In this document: positions 1-5,526 of the stretch, piece by piece
Layout of the letters: every line of letters begins with the position of its first letter
Position numbering within the stretch: the stretch's first letter is position 1
NCBI GenBank assembly: GCA_039208045.1
Contig: JBCCRH010000072.1
Span: forward strand, 1 to 17,613
Length of the DNA stretch: 17,613 bases
Reading direction: 5' to 3'
Source of the DNA: JBCCRH01 sp039208045
GTDB taxonomy: Bacteria; Bacteroidota; Bacteroidia; Chitinophagales; Saprospiraceae
Translations under genes and position numbers: made by a program
Notes under the pieces: generated by a model
What the model was told of the DNA's origin: nothing
Databases searched by the model: none
What the model saw: only the letters and a program-made list of their open reading frames with translations

Positions 1-77
1 CGGTGAAATTGATAAAAGTATAGTATTGTAGAAACAGCGAAAATACCGATGCTATCCACTAGCTAAACCCACCCTCC

Positions 78-161
78 GAACCCTCACCACCCCCATTCGG
101 TACCCTGATCACCCCTGCTGTACCCTCAGCCTCCTAATCCGTACCCTCATCTCTCCCACCT
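78..161 (+). repeat. Four phased GTACCCTSA repeats upstream of the first gene
   Basis: Four copies of a GTACCCTCA-like word begin at 78 (GAACCCTCA), 100 (GTACCCTGA), 120 (GTACCCTCA) and 141 (GTACCCTCA). Spacings are 22, 20 and 21 bp, so all copies lie on about the same face of the helix. The spacing is not in codon register and the stretch has stops in the frames checked, so it is not a coding repeat. The last copy sits where the -33 element of the promoter at 166 would be. Seen: the repeats and their phasing. Inferred: an activator binding array. Confidence 0.5.
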
Positions 162-165
162 GCGC

Positions 166-173
166 TATGTTTG
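166..173 (+). promoter_or_regulatory. Bacteroidota -7 promoter element TATGTTTG
   Basis: TATGTTTG is a perfect match to the Bacteroidota -7 consensus TAnnTTTG. No TTG is present at the usual -33 distance; that position holds the last GTACCCTCA repeat (141-149). Transcription would start near 180, leaving a leader of about 155 nt with two hairpins before the gene at 338. A poor -33 box with phased upstream repeats suggests activator dependence, which is inference. Confidence 0.45.
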
Positions 174-210
174 CTTCGAGTAACAAATCAAAAAAGTAAT
201 ATGAAACGAG

Positions 211-264
211 CATGATCTTATTTAATCATAATATCACGCAAGAGATTGATTAAAAAAGATTATG
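211..264. other. Imperfect 18-bp inverted repeat (leader hairpin 1)
   Basis: CATGATCTTATTTAATCA (211-228) and TGATTAAAAAAGATTATG (247-264) pair at 16 of 18 positions, and one of the two exceptions is a G-U wobble. The loop is 18 nt. It lies between the -7 box at 166 and the gene at 338, so it would be transcribed in the leader. It could also be an AT-rich operator or the terminator of something left of the window. Confidence 0.5.
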
Positions 265-291
265 CGAGAGCGCAGCGGTTACATGGGTGCA

Positions 292-331
292 AAAATTTTT
301 CTGCATCCTGCTTCGCTTGCAGAAAAATTTT
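292..331. other. Perfect 14-bp inverted repeat just before the start codon (leader hairpin 2)
   Basis: AAAATTTTTCTGCA (292-305) is the exact reverse complement of TGCAGAAAAATTTT (318-331), with a 12-nt loop. The right arm ends six bases before the ATG at 338. In mRNA this hairpin would sit directly over the ribosome landing zone. The right arm ends in TTTT, so it could also act as an intrinsic terminator or attenuator. Function is inferred from position only. Confidence 0.55.
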
Positions 332-337
332 AAACAC

Positions 338-1255
338 ATGAAAAAAATATTTACCACCTTACTACTAGCTAGTACCCTCCTCACCGCGCATGCACAACTT
401 GTGATTTCAGGTTGTACTGGCTTTGCTGCTGCTGCTAATGGAACTTATCAACTTAGCGGAATAAGTCCAACTGTTAGTGGCTCTTCCACTCTCGTTTGTG
501 AGTGTTATGACAGGGAAGGAGTACCTGGCGCTTTTTTTGCAACAGATGCTTTTGGAAATATTCCAGGATGGTATGAAGGTCTCGGTGAGTTTGGCCCGGC
601 TGGCTGCTCCTCCTTTGATGCATTTTTTAATACACCAATAATAGAAGATCCCGATTGCGATATCAACACCAACTCTACTATTGTTGGCCCAGGGTGCATA
701 ATTACCTTGGATGGTGTTCCTCTGGGGGGCGCCCTCCCTGTAGAACTCACCGAGTTCAAGGTCAGCGTGGTGCGGGCAAGTAGCCAATTGGTATGGCAAA
801 CAGCCACCGAAATCAATAATGAAGGTTTCGAAATCCAGCGCAGCATGGATGGCCAAGCTTGGCAAAAGATCGGCTTTGTACGTGGGCAGGGCAGCACGCA
901 GGAGCCCCAGCAATATACCTTCACCGATGAGCTGCCGCTTAATGGCACCAACTACTATCGCTTAAAGCAAATGGATTTTGATGGCCAGGTTGACTATTCA
1001 GCCATCGAAGTGGTCGAGATCGCTACCGATCATACGCCTCTGAGCCTGTACCCTAGTCCGGCACGCCAGGAGTTGAATATTATCAATGGCAAAGGGCAAG
1101 CTACGATTTATAATCTATTGGGGCAGTCGGTGCGGCAGTTGGTCATCGATAGCGAGCAGTTTCGCATTCCTACCACGGATTTAGTGGATGGGCAGTATAT
1201 TCTTCAGGTACTTAGAGTGGATGGTACGGTGGTGGCGAAGCAGTTTGTAAAGTAA
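338..1255 (+). CDS. Small secreted protein with T9SS type A C-terminal sorting domain
   Basis: 305 residues. Residues 1-20 are a signal peptide (MKKIFTTLLLASTLLTAHAQ). Residues 21 to about 130 are an unrecognised cysteine-containing domain (Cys 26, 54, 56, 90, 107, 120). Residues about 133-228 are the FnIII-like linker common in front of T9SS tails (LPVELTEF, NYYRLKQMDFDG). Residues about 235-305 are a type A sorting domain (LYPSPARQELNI, IYNLLGQSVRQL, GQYILQVLRVDG). The protein should cross the inner membrane by Sec and the outer membrane by T9SS, then be released or surface-attached. I chose the ATG at 338 because it begins a clean signal peptide; an in-frame ATG at 287 would add 17 residues encoded mostly by the hairpin at 292-331. 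The gene stands alone behind a long leader. The role of the N-terminal domain is unknown; six cysteines suggest disulphides. Confidence 0.85.
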   Translation: MKKIFTTLLLASTLLTAHAQLVISGCTGFAAAANGTYQLSGISPTVSGSSTLVCECYDREGVPGAFFATDAFGNIPGWYEGLGEFGPAGCSSFDAFFNTPIIEDPDCDINTNSTIVGPGCIITLDGVPLGGALPVELTEFKVSVVRASSQLVWQTATEINNEGFEIQRSMDGQAWQKIGFVRGQGSTQEPQQYTFTDELPLNGTNYYRLKQMDFDGQVDYSAIEVVEIATDHTPLSLYPSPARQELNIINGKGQATIYNLLGQSVRQLVIDSEQFRIPTTDLVDGQYILQVLRVDGTVVAKQFVK

Positions 1256-1544
1256 GATCGCTCATATATATTTCATGTGTAATTAAAGCGTAGCTGTAAA
1301 GCGCACGCTATGCTAGGGATCATGGAGGTAGCAAGGTAGGTCGTGTTTGATGTGCTTGCTTTGCGCCTCTTTTTTGTGGGGTAGCTCTTGGAAGAGCTAG
1401 GGGCTCTTTTGTGTTGTTGGGTTTTGGGAGTAGTGCTGGTTTATGGTTAGGGCAAAATGTATTTGGTGTGTTGGCTTTTGCTATTTGGGTTTCATGGTTG
1501 GGCATTGGTTCATTAGCTTGGTTTTCGCCTTAAGCCGGCTGGGC
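1256..1544. other. Non-coding G/T-rich stretch with small hairpins
   Basis: No convincing gene. From about 1336 to 1520 the plus strand is rich in G and T and poor in C. Two short hairpins are visible: AGCGTAGC (1287-1294) with GCTATGCT (1307-1314, one G-U pair), and TAGCTCTT (1382-1389) with AAGAGCTA (1392-1399). Neither has a clear T-tract. The only long open frame, on the minus strand (1320-1505), encodes a low-complexity Pro/Thr/Asn/Lys string and is not credible as a protein. Confidence 0.5.
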
Positions 1545-1690
1545 TTCTACTTTTTTCATCGCCAAAAAAGTAGACAAAAGCGCTAGAAAAGGCAAACTCC
1601 TCCGTCGAACAGTGCCTTTTCGGGCAGCCGCCACCTAAGTTGGGATGGTTCGGCGAGGCTTTTGACTTTTTCTATCGCTTGTCGAAGGAT
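1545..1690. repeat. Highly structured intergenic element, possible dispersed repeat or RNA
   Basis: Several stems can form in about 145 bp. CTACTTTTTT (1547-1556) pairs perfectly with AAAAAAGTAG (1564-1573). GAAAAGGCA (1586-1594) pairs with TGCCTTTTC (1613-1621). CCTCCGTCGAAC (about 1599-1610) can pair with GTTCGGCGAGG (1649-1659) with a small bulge. The stretch 1573-1590 can pair imperfectly with 1667-1683. The alternatives overlap, so it may switch between folds. The general look resembles intergenic repeats I associate with Bacteroidota genomes, but copy number cannot be judged from one window. Confidence 0.4.
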
Positions 1691-1693
1691 CAT

Positions 1694-1736
1694 TTTTTTT
1701 GCTAATTTGGAATCTGATTCCAAATTAGCAAAAAAA
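1694..1736. terminator. Bidirectional terminator: perfect 21-bp inverted repeat
   Basis: Arms 1694-1714 and 1716-1736 are exact reverse complements separated by one base (T1715). Each arm carries a GCTAATTTGGAATC core, and seven T's on one side match seven A's on the other, so a U-tract follows the stem on both strands. It lies 47 bp past the stop of the minus-strand SUMF1-domain gene and also faces the plus-strand gene ending at 1255. Confidence 0.8.
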
Positions 1737-1783
1737 TAGGGTCCGTTGGGCTTCGCCCATATCCAAGATCAAAAGAACAAATA

Positions 1784-2728
1784 CTAAGAGTCCCGGGCCA
1801 CACGGAATCCCCTGTAGATGAGAAGATAGCTTGGATGGTTCCAGTCGCGAAGAGCAACGCGACAATACCAGGTAACGTTGTAACACGAACCACCGCGCAA
1901 TACATGATAATTTTTAGCTCCATTTGTTTGCCAGATTTGGCCATCAAGAGGGGCACCGGTATAATTATTATGCCAAGGGTCAGCACAAAACTCCCATACA
2001 TTCCCACTCATATCATATAGGCCTAATTGATTGGCTTTTAGCTGGCCTACAGGATGCGTTTTTCTGCCACTATTAACACGCCACCAGCCTACTTCCGTCA
2101 ATTCATCGCTACCGCTGTATAAAAAATTATCTGGCGCGCCTGTTGCACCGCCACGGGCGGCGTATTCCCACTCGGCTTCGGAAGGGAGGCGGTAAGTTTT
2201 GCCCGTTTTTTGGCTCAACCATTGGCAGTAGGCTCGTGCCCCATACCAGCTTACGTAAATTATCGGATGCTTTTCATAACCGAATTCTACTACAAATTGA
2301 TCGCCTTGTTTTTGGATGCGGCATTTTACCTTTAAGAAATTCCCATTTAAATTGACCCATTCTGTACCACCTTCCCCTAGATTTCCTTTTGCATTCAAAA
2401 AGGCCACAAATTCTTCGTTGGTCACTTCGTATTTCCCCATGTAAAAGGTGCTGATGCTCACTTCATGAGTTGGTTTTTCAGCAGCACTACAATCCTCAAC
2501 GCGCTCAGTACTCTGGCAGCCCATGGTGAATGTACCTCCTTTTACGAGCACTGTAGCAGGAATGGGGATGTCTGTTTTCTCAGTAGGTTGGGAAGATATT
2601 TCTACAGGAGAAGCTGGATCATCTTGACTCAGCCAAGTACTTATCCTGCCAATAGCTACTACCAACAAAGTGAGGCTAACAGCCGCCACCAAATTTAGCT
2701 TGTTCTGTAACAGTTTTACCGTAATCAT
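1784..2728 (-). CDS. Membrane-anchored SUMF1/FGE-sulfatase-domain protein
   Basis: 314 residues from the ATG at 2728. Residues 11-32 are one hydrophobic segment (LNLVAAVSLTLLVVAIG) without a lipobox Cys, probably an uncleaved inner-membrane anchor with a periplasmic domain. Residues about 57-313 are a formylglycine-generating-enzyme (FGE)-type fold: VLVKGGTFTMG, KYEVTNEEFVAF, YVSWYGARAYCQWL, RLPSEAEWEYAARGG (180-194), LGLYDMSGNVWEFCAD, VLRGGSCYN and YRGFRVA. True aerobic FGEs carry two copper-binding cysteines five apart after RGGS; here the cysteines are C282 and C289, and C282 comes directly after the serine, so sulfatase activation is doubtful. An in-frame ATG at 2821 lies inside the terminator hairpin at 2804-2847, which favours 2728. 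The gene follows the CotH gene on the same strand but is cut off from it by that terminator. Confidence 0.82.
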   Translation of the reverse strand: MITVKLLQNKLNLVAAVSLTLLVVAIGRISTWLSQDDPASPVEISSQPTEKTDIPIPATVLVKGGTFTMGCQSTERVEDCSAAEKPTHEVSISTFYMGKYEVTNEEFVAFLNAKGNLGEGGTEWVNLNGNFLKVKCRIQKQGDQFVVEFGYEKHPIIYVSWYGARAYCQWLSQKTGKTYRLPSEAEWEYAARGGATGAPDNFLYSGSDELTEVGWWRVNSGRKTHPVGQLKANQLGLYDMSGNVWEFCADPWHNNYTGAPLDGQIWQTNGAKNYHVLRGGSCYNVTWYCRVALRDWNHPSYLLIYRGFRVARDS

Positions 2729-2803
2729 AATGACATAATATTTTCCAATCTGGTCATGGATGGCCGATGATATTTGGCGAGTGATCGTATATAAATTTAA
2801 AAC

Positions 2804-2847
2804 TAAAAAGTGAATCTGCATAGATATTTATGCAGATTCACTTTTTA
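2804..2847. terminator. Terminator with 19-bp perfect stem downstream of the CotH gene
   Basis: Arms 2804-2822 and 2829-2847 are exact reverse complements around a 6-nt loop (GATATT). The stem core is AAAAAGTGAATCTGCAT and its complement, with T-tracts on both strands. It lies 88 bp after the CotH stop and 76 bp before the SUMF1-domain start, all on the minus strand, so it should end CotH transcription and give the SUMF1 gene its own promoter. Confidence 0.8.
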
Positions 2848-2855
2848 ATAAAAAA

Positions 2856-2891
2856 CCTAGCCCGTACCCAGTGGATTTGTAATCCGCGAGG
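2856..2891. repeat. Palindromic repeat, copy 1 (downstream flank of CotH gene)
   Basis: A 36-bp unit containing GGATT-TGT-AATCC (2873-2885), extended by a T-G wobble and a G-C pair (2871/2887). A second copy in the same orientation lies at 5448-5483, and 28 of 36 positions agree. One pair differs in a compensatory way: G-C here, A-T in copy 2. Confidence 0.55.
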
Positions 2892-2934
2892 AAAATTCTG
2901 AAATCAACTCAAAAGTACTCTTGGGATTATCCGA

Positions 2935-5223
2935 TTATTCCAAAACAATACGCTCCGTATACACCGCACCATCTTCCTTGCGAACGATCAAAAAGTAAAG
3001 CCCACTTGCTTGGTTTGGCAATGCGATTTGCTCTGCAAAGGAATGACTATTTTGTACCTTTTTTGCCCACACTTGGCGGCCTAATTGGTCGGCAATGCGA
3101 ACGCTGAAGGAGGCGCCATTGGTGTTGTCGATCACGAGGTCAAACTGTCCGCTACTTGGATTTGGAAAGACGCTGATACCTACTGCGGCTTGCAGCGACT
3201 GAATAGACGTGAGCGGCTCATTGGATGCTCCTGGGGTAGGGCTTACTTGCTGGATAGCGCCGGTGCCGTTGGGGAGTCGACCGAGTGCTTCGTCATCTTC
3301 CATTGCTCCAAATTCGACCATATCAATGGATGCGCCATCGCTATCAAAAATACCGACTGCTTCCCCATCGCCACTGAGCCGGAAATCCGCATGTAAGGGG
3401 CCTTGTTCAGGATCATTATCGGCCCAAATAATCAGGAATGCTCCTGCTTGAATCGATGTATCTGGCATCTGCCATTTGTCTGGATTGTCCAGGTTATCAG
3501 TCAAAAATTTGTCGCCCAAATAGATGGGTTCATCGCCGCCATTGTACAGTTCGATCCAATCGTCGAACTCACCGAAAGGATCGGCAATAGTAGTCTCGTT
3601 GCGCGACATAAATTCATTGATATACAAAGGTAAGGTATTGACGACAGCGATGGTGCGAAGCTCGCAAAACGGAGAACGATTCGTATTGGAAGTATCATCA
3701 TTTGCTTCGATATAATAGTCTAAGGTACCGGTTTGATTGATGGACGGAAGCACGATGCCAAAAGTGCCATCATTTGCGGCACCATCCTGATGGTTGCCAT
3801 CATCATACATCGTTGCAGTAGCAAATTCGGCTCCATCGATAGTATAGTGTACGGTTACAGATGGTGTACTCTCATCTTCTACTCTTGCAGTAATGACGAT
3901 TTCTTGATTGACGCTGGGAATAGTATTGCGGACATGGTTAATGATGGGAGGCGTATCCGTATCGTCTAGCTGAGCAAGGGCCGATGCCCGCCGATCGGAG
4001 ATGTATTCTTTAATACCCATTGGGACATGATTGGCAGAAGGAAGGCCCTGGGTGTAAGAGTTACTGAAGTCGCTAATAGAAAACCCATAGCTTAATGGAT
4101 AATAGGGGTCACTCGCTACGGCGTCTTGTATCATAGCTTTCAGATCGTCCATCTGGTCAAAGAAGGCTGTTTCGTTAAATGGGCCATTTAGAAACTGACT
4201 CATATAGTAAGTAAACTGCTTTCGGTAGGTGTCGTTCTGCATAATACGGTTGTAGATCGGGCGGGGCTCGCCATCGGGCGCCCAATTGTAGATGTTGCGG
4301 GTAGCCCATTCTCCAAACCACCGAATACCAAAGGTATTGTCCAGATCATAGGGGATGTATTCAAACTTGCCGGTTCTAGGATTATGATAGAGGTAGAAGT
4401 TATTCTTATTGTAAATCGGGCCATCCCAATTGCCCGTTAAGATATCCAAGGCGATGGATTTCAGGTAGTCTTGCACATTGAATACTTTTTCGAGCTCACA
4501 TTGTAGTGCTTCATCTGGGGTGTTATTGAGCACGTCGATAAAATGTGCCAGATCACTGTAGTCATCCTCTTCCTCATTGGTTTTTAGCTCATAGATGCGT
4601 CGGCCGCCAGATTGTACTTTGTACAAATCAGGGTCGGAGCCAAGATACTCCAGGGTGCCAGGCCATAAGCACTTGTATAAATTCCCTTCGCCACCAAAAC
4701 GGAGTTCCACAAATTCCTCATCGATATGTTCCACATTGATATAGACTCCATAATAATCACCATTGATGTAGAGCTGAACGTGGTTGGAGCGAGAAGCGGG
4801 AATCTCCATCTCTTCGCAGAGGTCCCAGCACAACTTGGAGCGTATGATCGACGGATCATTGTGCTCTCCATTAATATTCATCTTATCTAGCCCTTTGTAG
4901 GTCCGCCCTTGTTCATATTCATTGAACGAGATTTTTATTGACTTTTTGGGAGAAAGGAGGGAGGTGTTTCCTCGCAGTCGGACACCTACATTTTCCACGA
5001 TGTCTTCCTCAACACCATCACTCATGACGAAGGTAGCCGGGTAGTGTACGTCTTTATTGTGGTTAGCGGGGTCCCACATGATATGGAGGTCACTGGGATC
5101 CATGGTGATATCTATTCTAGGAAGTACCTCATCATTAAAAGCGAAGCCTTCCCCTGGAAAGAGCTCCTGGGCAGGAAGTGTTATGACAAGAAGTAAAAAA
5201 AGGATGGTATGGATCGTTTTCAT
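2935..5223 (-). CDS. Secreted CotH-kinase family protein with lamin-tail and T9SS domains
   Basis: 762 residues from the ATG at 5223, which begins the signal peptide MKTIHTILFLLLVITLPAQ; an ATG two codons upstream (5229) is also possible. Residue numbers below count from that upstream ATG. About 38-420 is a CotH kinase domain: VRLRGNTS (83-90), SPKKSIKISF (93-102, candidate ATP-binding lysines), GDYYGVYINVEHID (157-170), GNWD with D269 (candidate catalytic Asp), NNFYLY (276-281), and YIPYDLDNTFG with D295/D297 (candidate metal ligands). About 428-520 is a beta-sandwich module, about 534-670 a lamin-tail domain (YINEFMSRN, DDWIELYN), and about 686-764 a T9SS type A tail (VFPNPSSGQFDLVI). CotH proteins are atypical secretory-pathway kinases related to spore coat CotH. 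This one should act outside the cell, where its ATP source and target are unclear. Its terminator is at 2804-2847. Confidence 0.88.
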   Translation of the reverse strand: MKTIHTILFLLLVITLPAQELFPGEGFAFNDEVLPRIDITMDPSDLHIMWDPANHNKDVHYPATFVMSDGVEEDIVENVGVRLRGNTSLLSPKKSIKISFNEYEQGRTYKGLDKMNINGEHNDPSIIRSKLCWDLCEEMEIPASRSNHVQLYINGDYYGVYINVEHIDEEFVELRFGGEGNLYKCLWPGTLEYLGSDPDLYKVQSGGRRIYELKTNEEEDDYSDLAHFIDVLNNTPDEALQCELEKVFNVQDYLKSIALDILTGNWDGPIYNKNNFYLYHNPRTGKFEYIPYDLDNTFGIRWFGEWATRNIYNWAPDGEPRPIYNRIMQNDTYRKQFTYYMSQFLNGPFNETAFFDQMDDLKAMIQDAVASDPYYPLSYGFSISDFSNSYTQGLPSANHVPMGIKEYISDRRASALAQLDDTDTPPIINHVRNTIPSVNQEIVITARVEDESTPSVTVHYTIDGAEFATATMYDDGNHQDGAANDGTFGIVLPSINQTGTLDYYIEANDDTSNTNRSPFCELRTIAVVNTLPLYINEFMSRNETTIADPFGEFDDWIELYNGGDEPIYLGDKFLTDNLDNPDKWQMPDTSIQAGAFLIIWADNDPEQGPLHADFRLSGDGEAVGIFDSDGASIDMVEFGAMEDDEALGRLPNGTGAIQQVSPTPGASNEPLTSIQSLQAAVGISVFPNPSSGQFDLVIDNTNGASFSVRIADQLGRQVWAKKVQNSHSFAEQIALPNQASGLYFLIVRKEDGAVYTERIVLE

Positions 5224-5447
5224 AATCATATTTTTACGCTGGTGGAACGATTTTTAATTAGGATAATGTAAAATTGCAAAAATCTAGATAGAAAAAATAG
5301 AAGTTCGTGTATTGCTACTATCAAACCTTAAATGCTTGAAGACCATTTGAGGTGGTTGCCCTAAACAAAGTGTAGGTTTTCTAAACCAATTTCTTACCTT
5401 TAGTATATATCCACTAGGTGCATGTTAGGCTTTTCTGTTTCATAAAG

Positions 5448-5483
5448 CCTGGCCCGTGCTCAACGGATTTGCAATCCGTGTGG
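5448..5483. repeat. Palindromic repeat, copy 2 (between CotH and ABC exporter genes)
   Basis: Same 36-bp unit as at 2856-2891 and in the same orientation. The palindrome is ACGGATT (5463-5469), loop TGC, AATCCGT (5473-5479), a 7-bp perfect stem. It sits 43 bp before the exporter start. The rest of 5230-5447 shows no gene; it contains a weak -7-like TACCTTTA (5395-5402) with no clear -33 partner. Confidence 0.55.
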
Positions 5484-5526
5484 CTTAAAAGTTGTTTAGA
5501 TTACGCGGTATTTAGTCGTACACTTT

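Noticed and set aside
1..60. Partial gene at the left edge
   Set aside because: All three forward frames meet stops within 30 bases, and on the minus strand only a short frame with a GTG start remains, with no supporting signal.
287..337. Upstream ATG extending the first secreted protein by 17 residues
   Set aside because: The added residues are encoded mainly by the inverted repeat at 292-331 and would bury the signal peptide; the ATG at 338 gives a clean one.
1425..1475. Possible G-quadruplex in the G/T-rich stretch
   Set aside because: The G-runs are too few and the intervening loops too long for a confident quadruplex.
1320..1505. 61-residue minus-strand open frame
   Set aside because: Low-complexity Pro/Thr/Asn/Lys sequence created by the G/T-rich strand; no recognisable domain or promoter.
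2729..2821. Longer start for the SUMF1-domain protein at 2821
   Set aside because: The ATG lies inside a strong terminator hairpin, and the ATG at 2728 directly precedes the membrane anchor.
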